Position numbers and translations under genes: made by a program | Origin: VXNE01 sp965248075 | GTDB taxonomy: Bacteria; Pseudomonadota; Gammaproteobacteria; Pseudomonadales; Azotimanducaceae | Direction: 5' to 3' | Length of the DNA: 64,000 bases | Assembly (NCBI GenBank): GCA_965248075.1 | Contig: CBDFIL010000003.1 | Location: 868,001-932,000 of the forward strand | Part shown: one piece after another, positions 17,773 through 25,779 of the stretch | How positions within the stretch are numbered: position 1 is the stretch's first letter | Layout: each line of letters begins with the position of its first letter | The notes under the pieces: generated by a model | The model's input: only the letters and a program-made list of their open reading frames with translations | What the model was told of the DNA's origin: nothing | Databases searched by the model: none

Positions 17773-19162
17773 GAGCTATGGTCGAAAGTGGTGTACGGAT
17801 GAGTTGAGTCGTGCGGCGTGTCTCTGCTGAAATCGGAGTTGCGAATTCACGGTTTCAGCAAGAGGAGCACACCGCACATGGGCAACGATAAAGTGGTTTC
17901 GCTGGCGGCGCCAGCATCGGTTTCCGATCCGCTCACGGATCTTCTTCGCGCTGGCGCGCGGCGGCTGATCGAGGCGGCGGTGTCGGCGGAGTTCGGGGAG
18001 TATCTGTCGGCGTTCGAGGAAGAGAAGTTGCCAGACGGTCGGCGGCGGATGGTGCGCAACGGTCATCTTCCGGAACGGCAGATTCTGACGGGGATCGGCG
18101 CAGTGGACGTTCGGGTGCCGAAGGCGCGCAGCCGGTCGGGATCGCAGGAGCCGTTCCGCTCATCGCTGGTGCCGCCGTACGTGCGCCGTAGCGCGAGCGT
18201 CGATGCGGCGGTTCCGTGGCTGTACCTGCACGGCGTATCGACGGGTCAGATGCGCGCGGCGGTGTCGGCGCTGGTGGGTGAGGAAGCGGCCCGCGGGTTG
18301 TCGGCGAACGTGGTGAGCCGCCTCAAGCGGGTGTGGGACGAGGAGTATCGGGAGTGGTGCCGGCGCGATCTTGCCGACGACTGGGTGTACGTCTGGGCGG
18401 ACGGTATCCACAGTGGCCTGCGCGGTGACGATGGGCGCCTGTGCGTGCTGGTGGTGATCGGCGTAAACGCCCGTGGCGACAAGCACTTCCTGGCCATCGA
18501 GGACGGGGTTCGGGAGTCCACGCAGAGCTGGCGGGAAGTGCTGCTGGGCATGCAGCAGCGCGGCTTCACGCGGCCGGCGAAGCTGGCGGTGGGCGACGGC
18601 GCGCTGGGCTTCTGGTCGGCGCTGTCGGAGGTCTATCCGCAGACCCGCAGCCAGCGCTGCTGGATGCACAAGTCCGGTAACGTCCTCAACTACTTCCCCA
18701 AGTCGGGGCAGCCGAAGGCGAAGCAGGGACTGCAGGAGATCTGGATGGCCGAGACCCGCGCCCAGGCCGAGCGCGCGTTCGACGACTGGATCGAACGCTA
18801 CGAAGACAAGTACCCCAAGGCCACCGCGTGCCTGGCGCGTGATCGCGAGCAGCTGCTGGCCTTCTACGACTTCCCCGCCGCGCACTGGACGCATCTGCGC
18901 ACGACCAACGTGATCGAGTCGGCGTTCGCCACCATCCGCCATCGGAGCTCGCGGGCGAAGGGCTGCGTCACGCGCCGGACGATGCTCTCGATGATCTACA
19001 AGATGGGCATGAGCGCCGAGAAGTCCTGGCGACGACTACGCGGCTTCCGGCAGCTCGGCAAAGTGATCGAGGGGGTCAAGTTCAACGACGGTATCGAGGT
19101 CATCGAGGACAGCAGGGCCGTCGCATGACCAACCCTCCGTACACCAGATTTGACAATAGCTC
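17773..19162 (+). mobile_element. IS256-family insertion sequence, copy 1
   Basis: 1390 bp. Terminal inverted repeats start GAGCTATGGTCGAAAG on the left and GAGCTATTGTCAAATC on the right (reverse complement), both continuing TGGTGTACGGA. It is flanked by a perfect 9-bp target duplication GGACTTCGG at 17764-17772 and 19163-19171. It interrupts the uncharacterised gene between its DADFG and PLFIKF segments. Confidence 0.95.
17818..19128 (+). CDS. IS256-family transposase, copy 1
   Basis: A 436-residue mutator-type DDE transposase. Catalytic Asp residues lie in WADGIHSG and VGDGALGFW and the Glu in TTNVIESAFATIRHR; the HxxxH-like CWMHKSGNVL helix precedes NYFPKSGQPKAKQGLQEIW, the form usual for the family. 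The second copy in this window (34078) is 7 residues longer because this segment reads NYLPNVQAHRWRDALAK there. Otherwise the proteins are nearly identical. The reading frame is intact and flanked by good inverted repeats, so the element is probably still mobile or was recently. Confidence 0.95.
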   Translation: MSLLKSELRIHGFSKRSTPHMGNDKVVSLAAPASVSDPLTDLLRAGARRLIEAAVSAEFGEYLSAFEEEKLPDGRRRMVRNGHLPERQILTGIGAVDVRVPKARSRSGSQEPFRSSLVPPYVRRSASVDAAVPWLYLHGVSTGQMRAAVSALVGEEAARGLSANVVSRLKRVWDEEYREWCRRDLADDWVYVWADGIHSGLRGDDGRLCVLVVIGVNARGDKHFLAIEDGVRESTQSWREVLLGMQQRGFTRPAKLAVGDGALGFWSALSEVYPQTRSQRCWMHKSGNVLNYFPKSGQPKAKQGLQEIWMAETRAQAERAFDDWIERYEDKYPKATACLARDREQLLAFYDFPAAHWTHLRTTNVIESAFATIRHRSSRAKGCVTRRTMLSMIYKMGMSAEKSWRRLRGFRQLGKVIEGVKFNDGIEVIEDSRAVA

Positions 19163-20368
19163 GGACTTCGGCCCGCTGTTCATCAAGTTCTGCTCGTACT
19201 TTCCCTACAACGCCAAGCTGTGTCTGAACGGGCACGAGTTCGTCAAGCGACAGTTGGCCAAGCGCGGCATCGGCTTCGAGGCGCTGGACAACGGTATCCT
19301 GCGCTGCGACGACCCTGCCGCCATGCAGGCCATTGCGCACGAGGTGACGGCGCAGCGTATCGACGCCGTGCTGCGCAAGTGGTTGGCGCGACTGCCGCAT
19401 CCGTTCAGCGTCGACGACCGCGCCGCCGGCATCCGCTACGACGTCTCCGTGCTGCAAGCGGAGTTCGCCCTGACCCAGGGGTTCGGCCGGCCCGTGCAGG
19501 GGCGGGTGTTCTTCGAGGAGGTGATGCGCGAGAACCTCGACCTGGGCCGTCCCGACCATGTGCAGTTGATCTTCGACAGGCGCGTCACCAAGCGCACCCC
19601 CTCGCGGTATCGAACCCGCGTCATAACCGACGGGGTCATCCCGTCGCTGCATGTGGACTACAAGCACTCGCGCATCAAGCAGTATCACAAGGAAGGACGC
19701 GCCCTGCGTACCGAGACCGTGATCAACGACCACCTGTCCGAAGGACAGGCAATGACCTTCCAGGTCGGCAGACGGCTGTGCAACCTCGATGATCTACAGA
19801 AGATCGGCTTCGCCGCCAACCGACGCCTGCTCGGCGTCCAACGCATCAGCCACCGCTGCCAACTGGGTACCGAAGTCTTCGACGGGCTGCACCGGCCCGC
19901 CGTGGTCGACGATCGACGCGTCTCTACCCTGCGCTTCGGCGACCCCCGCGTGCAGGCGCTGCTGGCCACCCTGCTGGCCTTCCGTCTGCTGCCGGTGGGC
20001 TTCGCCAATCGCCAACTGCGTGAGTACGCCGCACCGCTACTCGGCCTGTCCCTCGACGCCTACGGCCCGGCGCGCGCCACCTACGATCTCAGACGCCTGC
20101 GCCTGCGCGGCTTGATCGAGCGCATCCCGCGCTCGCACCGGTATCGCGTCACCGAGCAAGGTCTGCGTATCGCCCTGTGCTACCAACGTGTGCAGCGTCG
20201 CGCGCTCTGCCCAGCGCTGTCCGCGGTCCTCGACGAGGACCAGCCTCCAGCCCTCGGCCGACTCGTCGAGCGCTTCGACCTCCACATCCAGCGCCTGTGG
20301 GAAGGCGACAAACTCGCCGCATGAAAACTTGGCTCAAATGGTAAGGTCTGGGTCCCTCAAGGAATCTA

Positions 20369-21610
20369 GTAGTTCGTTCCATTAAAACATTGACGTTCCA
20401 TGCGATGTCCAAGTCGAAGTTGCGCCAACGGAACTGCACGGGAGCTTCGTTCATTTCCGCAATGCCTTGGAGGATGCGGGATTTCAGTTCCGCGGTGGAC
20501 GCGACGCGGATGTGGCGCAGGAACGTGCGCGCCATTTTGGAGAAGGCGCACTCGATCAGGTTCAGCCAGGAGCCGTGTTTCGGGGTATGAACGTATTCGA
20601 AGCGCCCAGGTCGCGTCGCCAGGTACGCCATGGTCTCGCGGGAAATGTGCGCGGAGTGATTGTCGAGGACAACGCGGATGACGGCGTCGGGCGGATAGTG
20701 ACGATGCAAGCGCTCCAGCAAGGCGACGAACTCGCGGCTACGATGTCTCGGCTCGACATCGGCGATGATTTCGCCGCTGTGCAAATCCAGCGCGGCGAGA
20801 ATCGACAACGTGCCGTGGCGCACGTATTCGTAGTCGCGCGACAGCGTCGCCTGTTGCCCCGCCACCGGCGGCAGGTCCGGGGCGGTGGTGCCGATAGCCT
20901 GTACGCCAGGCTTCTCGTCCACGGACACCGTGTAGGTGGTCGGCGTGGCGGCGTCGCGCGGCGCTGGCGTCAGGAACACCTCGCGATAGACCATCAGGAC
21001 TTCCCGCATCTTGCGGTCGAACTCCGGGTCGCGACGTTCCAGGTAGTATCGCACCCGATGCGGCTTCAGATCGTGCTCCTGCAGGATACGCCAGACGCTG
21101 CTCCTGCTAATGCGCGACAAGCGCGGAAACCCGGCCGCCGCGGCTTCGCGTTGCAGGTGGGCGGCCAATGCCGACAACGTCCACAACTCCGCCGCCAGAC
21201 CCAGCGCCTTGGGTTGCTGACATGCCACGCTGACCACCCAGGCTTTTGCGTCCGGCAGAATCTCGGGCTCCCGCGGGCGGTGGTAACGATCTCTCAAGCC
21301 GGTGCGCACGCCCGCCGCCAACGCCTTGTCGACACATTTGTAGATGGTTGGGCGCGACACGCCGACTTCCCGCTGTATCTGCGAGATCGACAACCCCGCC
21401 GCGTACCTCAGCAGCACCTTCGCTCGTGTTACCTCGCGCGCCGGCGCCGTCGCCGAGCGGCTCAACGTCGTCAGCATCTCGCGATCCGACTCCGACAACT
21501 CCAACGCCGCGCGCTCTGTTCGTCTGGCCATGTCCCGCTCCCTGATTGGATCGGGCCAGCATCATGCATCGGCATCGCCAGTTTGTAAACTAATTTAAGA
21601 AACGAACTGC
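20369..21610 (-). mobile_element. IS630-family insertion sequence, copy 1
   Basis: 1242 bp bounded by TA dinucleotides (20367-20368 and 21611-21612), the target duplication expected for IS630. Ends are GTAGTTCGTTCC on one side and GCAGTTCGTTTC on the other, read inward. It lies 42 bases after the uncharacterised gene. Confidence 0.85.
20398..21531 (-). CDS. IS630-family transposase with stop-loss
   Basis: An N-terminal helix-turn-helix (ISQIQREVGVSRPTIYKCV) is followed by an IS630-type DDE domain: VDEKPGVQA, VVLDNHSAH, WLNLIECAFSK. The ancestral end is FRWRNFDLDIA followed by TGA, still present in the partial copy at 21663; here TGA has become TGG, so the frame runs on to 20149, past the element's end and antisense into the neighbouring gene, giving 460 instead of 377 residues. 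The tail is therefore not part of the family. The catalytic residues are intact, and the effect of the extra tail on activity is unknown. Confidence 0.88.
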
Positions 21611-21633
21611 TAGTGACATTTCTGACCGCACTA

Positions 21634-22234
21634 GTAGTTCGTTCCACTAAAGCGTTGACGTTTCATGCGATGTCCAGGTCGAAGTTGCGCCAACGGAACT
21701 GCACGGGCGCTTCGTTCATTTCCGCAATGCCTTGGAGGATGCGGGATTTCAGTTCCGCGGTGGAGGCGACACGGATGTGGCGCAGGAACGTGCGCGCCCT
21801 TTTGGAGAAGGCGCACTCGATCAGGTTCAGCCAGGAGCCGTGTTTCGGGGTATGCACGTATTCGAAGCGTCCGGGTCGCGTCGCAGGTACGCCATGGTCT
21901 CGCGGGAAATGTGCGCGGAGTGATTGTCGAGGACGACGCGGATGACGGCGTCGGGCGGATAGTGACGATGCAAGCGCTCCAACAAGGCGACGAACTCGCG
22001 GCTACGATGTCTCGGCTCGACATCGGCGATGATTTCGCCGCTGTGCAAATCCAGCGCGGCGAGAATCGACAACGTGCCGTGGCGCACGTACTCATAGTCG
22101 CGCGACAGCGTCGCCTGTTGCCCCCGCTACCGGCGGCAGGTCCGGGGCGGTGGTGCCGATAGCCTGTACGCCGGGCTTCTCGTCCACGGACACCGTGTAG
22201 GTGGTCGGCGTGGCGGCGTCGCGCGGCGCTGGCG
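21634..22234 (-). mobile_element. IS630-family element, partial second copy
   Basis: It begins TA-GTAGTTCGTTCC like copy 1, in the same orientation, 23 bases from the end of copy 1. It retains only the transposase C-terminal half (DNHSAH, LIECAFSK, ending FDLDIA with a normal TGA) and breaks off at about 22234, where copy 1 continues. A missing base near 21890 and an extra base near 22125 break the frame. Its ragged end joins directly to phage replication-gene sequence. Confidence 0.85.
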
Positions 22235-22557
22235 CCGAGGCCTACCGATCGCGATACGGCGTCGAGCCGGTCCGCAACGCCCGGGTCAACGGCCAGCTCG
22301 CCCAGGTCGTCAAGCGCCTCGGCGCCGAGGAGGCCCCCAAGGTGGCCCGGTTCTTCGTCGGCCACAACGACCGCTGGTACGTCACCAAGGGCCACGCCGC
22401 CGAGTGCCTGCTGAAGGACTGCGAGAAGCTCCGCACCGAGTGGCGCACCGGGTCCGTGGTGACCTCGACACGGGCCCGGCAGATCGACCGGTCGGCAACG
22501 ACCCACGCCGCTGCCCGGGAACTCATCGACGAATACCGCCGGGAGGCAGATAAGTGA
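22235..22557 (+). pseudogene. Phage replication-protein C-terminal part
   Basis: About 107 residues starting EAYRSRYGVEPVRNARVNG, with VARFFVGHNDRWYV and a CEKLRTEWRTG motif typical of the C-terminal region of phage replication proteins. It has no start of its own; the frame runs in from IS630 sequence. It is probably the displaced C-terminal half of the gene that starts at 16843. The stop overlaps the next gene's GTG (GTGA), showing the original tight phage operon. Confidence 0.6.
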
Positions 22558-23126
22558 AAGACCAGTTCGTCGAGGCGCTCGCCGTAGTCGCCGAACTCAC
22601 CGGGACCGAACTCAGCCAGGCGGCGATGCGCGTCATGGTCGAGGACCTGGCGGTACACCCCACCGGCGACGTACTCACGGCGCTCGACCGCTGCCGCCGC
22701 GAGTGCCGTCACCGCCTCACGCTGGCGGACGTGCTGGACCGCCTGCCGAACCGACCGCCCGGTCCCGAGGAGGCGTGGGAGCTCGTGGTTGCCGCCAGGC
22801 CGTGGGAGGAGGGAGCTACGGTCGTCCTGCCGCGCGCCATCCTGGCGTCCTTCCCGTTCGCGCTCTGGCCGGACCGTGTCGCGGCTCGCATGGCGTTCCG
22901 CGAGGCCTATACGAGGAACGTCGAACGCTTCGCAGGCGAGATGGCCGTGAGCCTCGGCTGGGACCCCGAGGGCCGCGACAACGCCATCATCGAGGCGGTG
23001 CAGACCGGGCTGCTGTCCCGCGACGACGCGCTGCTGCACCTGCCCCAGCTGCCCGTCGAGCGGCTACCGCAACCACCGCACGCGGCGGCGGAACCAGCAC
23101 GGGAGCTCGCCCATGAGGCCGACTGA
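22554..23126 (+). CDS. Phage replication-associated hypothetical protein
   Basis: A 190-residue soluble protein starting with GTG in a GTGA overlap with the replication gene. The N-terminal half (FVEALAVVAELTGTELSQAA, then LTALDRCRRECRHRLTLADVLDRL) has the helical pattern of small helicase-loader or replisome-accessory proteins encoded after phage initiator genes. Residues 90-170 carry AFREAYTRNVERF and a predicted helical tail. It overlaps the next gene by 14 bases. No catalytic motif is seen and the role is inferred from position and weak similarity only. Confidence 0.55.
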   Translation: MKDQFVEALAVVAELTGTELSQAAMRVMVEDLAVHPTGDVLTALDRCRRECRHRLTLADVLDRLPNRPPGPEEAWELVVAARPWEEGATVVLPRAILASFPFALWPDRVAARMAFREAYTRNVERFAGEMAVSLGWDPEGRDNAIIEAVQTGLLSRDDALLHLPQLPVERLPQPPHAAAEPARELAHEAD

Positions 23127-23411
23127 GGCGCACTTCCACGAGCGGTTGGCCGCGGCCACCGCGGAGCGGACGCAGCACGACGTGCTGGCGTACCTCCGGT
23201 CGCGCCCCGACGTGCGCCACGCCTACACGGCGCTCCGGTACGTGATCGGACAGCTCACGGACGGCCGCTGCTTCACCTGTCGTGCCGGCGCCCGAAACCG
23301 TCCTTCGCGCACCAAGAGACGGCCTTCCTCGAGCGCATGGTCGACCTGGGCGGCATCGCCGGTACATGTCGGTCCGTGGCGGACGCTACGGCGCTGCTGG
23401 ACGCGCAGTGA
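23113..23411 (+). pseudogene. Small phage gene with frameshift
   Basis: It starts MRPTEAHFHERLAAATAERT and continues LAYLRSRPDVRHAYTALRYV in one frame. The natural continuation PSFAHQETAFLERMVDLGG and TALLDAQ lies in another frame and stops at 23411 in a GTGA overlap with the lipoprotein gene. One indel near 23290 would join the two into a protein of about 98 residues. The function is unknown. Confidence 0.5.
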
Positions 23412-23575
23412 GCCGTTGGCTGGCATGCCTCCTGCTGCTGGTCGCCGGCTGCGCCACCAGCGCGCCGCCGCTGCCGGCCACGACGCGGCCCTGCCCGGAC
23501 GGCACGGCGACCGTCACGGAGATCCGCAACCACGAGGTGTGGCGCCGGTGGTGCGTGTACGGCTGGTGGGCGTGA
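23408..23575 (+). CDS. Small phage-type lipoprotein
   Basis: A 55-residue protein with a GTG start. SRWLACLLLLVAGC is a complete lipoprotein signal with the lipobox ending at Cys14; the mature part is proline- and threonine-rich, then RNHEVWRRWCVYGWW. The size, lipobox and position in a phage operon resemble Rz1-type outer-membrane spanins, but no partner Rz gene is visible, so this remains a guess. It is joined by a GTGA overlap to the preceding gene, and the next gene starts at the following base pair. Confidence 0.55.
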   Translation: MSRWLACLLLLVAGCATSAPPLPATTRPCPDGTATVTEIRNHEVWRRWCVYGWWA

Positions 23576-23576
23576 T

Positions 23577-23948
23577 ATGAGCGCAGCATACGCTCGCGCA
23601 CGCGCGGCCGGCCGTTACCCGGAGGATTGGGACGAGATCTCGATCGACGTGCGGGAGGACGCGGACTGGGTCTGCCAGTGTCGCGGGGAGTGCGGCCGCC
23701 ACCGGGATGACTGTCTGGCGCAGGATGGCGAGCCGCATCCGGTCACTGGCAGTCGCGTCGTGCTGACCGTCGCGCATCTAGACCACAATCCCGCGAACTG
23801 CGATGAGCACAACCTGCGCGCCATGTGCCAGCGTTGCCACCTGGCCTACGATCATGAGCTCCATCTGCAGTCCGCTTACGCCTCACGTCGCCAGGGCAAG
23901 GCGCTCGGAGATCTGTTTGACGGCCAATGCGCTGAGGATGTCGCGTGA
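23577..23948 (+). CDS. HNH-type nuclease-like protein
   Basis: A 123-residue protein. An early CQCRGECGRH cluster (zinc knuckle) is followed by VVLTVAHLDHNPANCDEHNL and AMCQRCHLAYD, the HNH motif with paired cysteines that bind structural zinc. Proteins of this type occur in phage genomes near terminase or methyltransferase genes. It starts one base after the lipoprotein stop and overlaps the methyltransferase start by GTGA. Confidence 0.75.
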   Translation: MSAAYARARAAGRYPEDWDEISIDVREDADWVCQCRGECGRHRDDCLAQDGEPHPVTGSRVVLTVAHLDHNPANCDEHNLRAMCQRCHLAYDHELHLQSAYASRRQGKALGDLFDGQCAEDVA

Positions 23949-24769
23949 CGGTCCGCATCCTCGAGGGCGACTGCATCGAGATCCTACCGTCGCTGCCGGA
24001 CGCGTCCGTGCACTGCGTGGTGACAAGCCCGCCGTATTGGCGCCAGCGGGACTATGAGCACGGGCGGCAGATCGGCATGGAGGAGAGCCCCGAGGAGTAC
24101 GTGTCAGCGCTGGTATCGGCCTTCAGTGACGTGCGCCGGACACTGGTCCCCAACGTTACCGTCTGGATCAATCTCGGGGAGAAATAGGCTGCAGGCGGGA
24201 ACGGAGGCGGCGGCTCCTGCATGGCGAGACGACGGGACACGGCCTGGGAGCACGCCCGCATCGCCCGGCGCTGGCGGACGCCCCCGCCCGGGTACAAGAA
24301 CAAGGACATGGTAGGAGCGCCGTGGATGGTCGCCCTCGCCCCGCGTGCCGATGGCTGGTGGCTTCGGCAGGCAGTGATCTGGGACAAGACTGTGGCCACG
24401 GAGCCTCCGCGTAAGGACCGCCCCAGTCTCTCCCACGAGTACGTGTTCCAGTTCTCGAACGGAGAGCATCCCCGGACGGTCAATCCCGGGGAACCATGGT
24501 TCCTCACTTCGGTCTGGAAGATCAGACCACGGCCCCGCCCGATCGACCATGCGGCCATGATGCCGGAGGAGCTCGCACGCCGGTGTGTCGTCTCGTCGAC
24601 ACGTTCCGGCGAAACGGTCCTGGATCCGTTTGCGGGCGCTGGCACTACCGGGCTGGTCGCCGACCGCGTGGGGCGCGACGCGATCCTGATCGAGCTGAAT
24701 CCCGCCTACGCCGAGATGGCGCGTGAGCGCATCACCGGCGACGCGCCGCTGCTCGCGGAGGTGGTGTGA
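23945..24769 (+). pseudogene. Beta-class DNA methyltransferase with in-frame TAG
   Basis: Motif order TSPPYWRQRDY (catalytic motif IV, residue about 29) before LDPFAGAGTTGLVADRVGR (AdoMet-binding motif I) marks a beta-class N6-adenine or N4-cytosine methyltransferase of 274 codons. One TAG at 24185-24187 interrupts it in the same frame: INLGEK-stop-AAGGNGGGGS continues without any shift. Relatives have an aromatic residue here, so a Tyr TAC or TAT to TAG change is the simplest cause. An ATG at 24221 could start the C-terminal part only, without motif IV. GTG start, GTGA overlap with the HNH gene. Confidence 0.8.
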
Positions 24770-24771
24770 TG

Positions 24772-25068
24772 TCAGGCGGCCGCGCGCTTGCGCGCTCGCG
24801 TGATCTTGAGCCTTGCGGTGAGGCCAACCCGGGCAGCCATGTTGACCAGCTTGTCGATGGTGAACTTGTCGATCTTGCCCCGCACCAGGTCGCTCACGCG
24901 CGGCCGGGTTATGCCGAAACGCTCGGACGCTTCCTGCTGGGTGATCCCCTCGCGGACAATGTACTGCTCGAGCGCCACCATCAGCTGAGCGCGGAGCTTG
25001 AGGTTCTCGGCCTCTTCGGGGCCGTCCGCAATGGCCTGCCATACGCTGTCGAAGCTCTGTGTTTTCAT
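24772..25068 (-). CDS. HigA-like antitoxin (XRE helix-turn-helix)
   Basis: 98 residues: an N-terminal helical part, then GITQQEASERFGITRPRVSDL, a Cro/CI helix-turn-helix of the COG5606 type, and a basic tail RARKRAAA. It follows the toxin gene by 6 bases, the toxin-first order of HigBA systems. Expected to neutralise the toxin and repress the operon through the palindrome at 25413. It converges tail to tail with the methyltransferase, two bases apart. Confidence 0.85.
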   Translation of the reverse strand: MKTQSFDSVWQAIADGPEEAENLKLRAQLMVALEQYIVREGITQQEASERFGITRPRVSDLVRGKIDKFTIDKLVNMAARVGLTARLKITRARKRAAA

Positions 25069-25074
25069 CGTCGC

Positions 25075-25404
25075 CTATCTCCGGTCTCTTCGTTGCAGGT
25101 CGCGAAGTCGCGACCTCGCCAACTCGACATCTCCCTTCGCGGTCTGTTGCGTCGTCTTCTGAAAGACGTGAAGCACGTACACCGCATCGCCAATGTTGGC
25201 GACATACAGGCAGCGGTACGCATTACCAGCATCGCGTATACGAATCTCGCGCACGCCGCCGCCAACGTTCGGCATGGGCTTCCAGTCCGTGGGGTCCAGT
25301 CCTTGCTGAACGCGGTCGACCTGATAGCCCGCTCTCTGCTGTACGCTCTTCGGAAAGGAGCGGAGATCGTCAAGGGAACTGCCTACGAACACCGCTCTCT
25401 TCAT
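25075..25404 (-). CDS. HigB/Gp49-like toxin
   Basis: 109 residues: MKRAVFVGSSLDDLRSFP, then PMPNVGGGVREIRIRD, YRCLYVANIGDAVYVLHVFQKTTQ and a KGDVELARSRL tail. This is the phage-derived Gp49-like/HigB family (PF05973), RelE-fold ribonucleases that cut ribosome-bound mRNA. The start at 25404 is chosen because it follows the operator and opens on the family N-terminus; the frame runs further upstream only through low-quality sequence. Confidence 0.85.
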   Translation of the reverse strand: MKRAVFVGSSLDDLRSFPKSVQQRAGYQVDRVQQGLDPTDWKPMPNVGGGVREIRIRDAGNAYRCLYVANIGDAVYVLHVFQKTTQQTAKGDVELARSRLRDLQRRDRR

Positions 25405-25412
25405 AGGCCGCA

Positions 25413-25432
25413 CTGTATCAAACTTGATACAG
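25413..25432. promoter_or_regulatory. Perfect 20-bp palindromic operator of the HigBA-like pair
   Basis: CTGTATCAA-AC-TTGATACAG is a perfect 9+2+9 inverted repeat, 8 bases upstream of the toxin start on the minus strand. Position and symmetry fit an antitoxin dimer-binding operator. Confidence 0.7.
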
Positions 25433-25457
25433 ATGGTCAAGCCCTTCGCGCGCTGAG

Positions 25458-25590
25458 ATGACCCCGTCCGAGATTCGCCGCGCGCGCGCATCACACCGCT
25501 ACCGCGTCATGCGTCGGGCGTTCCTGCGGGCGAACCCGCTATGCCGGCCGTGCGAGGAGCGTGGCTACACCGTGGCCGCCGTCGAGCTCG
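25458..25590 (+). pseudogene. Phage HNH endonuclease, N-terminal fragment
   Basis: MTPSEIRRARASHRYRVMRR followed by FLRANPLCRPCEERG and VAAVEL is the beginning of a phage HNH endonuclease (CxxC before the expected VDHI). It breaks off at about 25590, just where the DH of the motif should come. The next about 190 bases are open in one frame (VTVVIKGSLLVYLIQ, LDADDVIDIF) but I do not recognise them. Confidence 0.55.
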
Positions 25591-25779
25591 GGACAGCGAG
25601 ACGGACAGCGATCCCAACGTCACCGTGGTGATCAAAGGCAGCCTCCTTGTGTACCTGATCCAGGCCCAGGACCACGACCCGTACATCCTCGGGCTCGACG
25701 CTGACGACGTGATCGACATCTTCGTCCATTTCGGCCTGGGGCGCCTGAGCAACCCGCTGGCTTGGCAGACGTTCCTGTC

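Larger units (their letters stand above)
17305..20324 (+). pseudogene. Conserved uncharacterised protein, interrupted by IS256 and frameshifted
   Basis: Joining 17305-17772 to 19172-20324 and removing one inserted base at about 17474 restores a protein of about 539 residues: CIDRLYLNAYVPMLQ, RFERGERKD, EGVLYIGKAQERARV, YYVYLVDADFGPLFIKF, CSYFPYNAKLCLNGHEFVK, then RPVQGRVFFEEVMRENLDLG and RIKQYHKEGRALRTETVIN. The C-terminus (YDLRRLRLRGLIERIP, then HRYRVTEQGL) looks like a winged helix. From memory this pattern belongs to a highly conserved family found in many bacteria without assigned function; I cannot name it. The ATG at 19125 lies inside the IS end and is artificial. Confidence 0.75.

Noticed and set aside
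19125..19171. Start of an independent gene at ATG 19125
   Set aside because: The first codons are IS256 terminal sequence; family homology begins only after the target duplication.
20467..21588. A 373-codon plus-strand frame across IS630
   Set aside because: It is antisense to a well-supported IS630 transposase.
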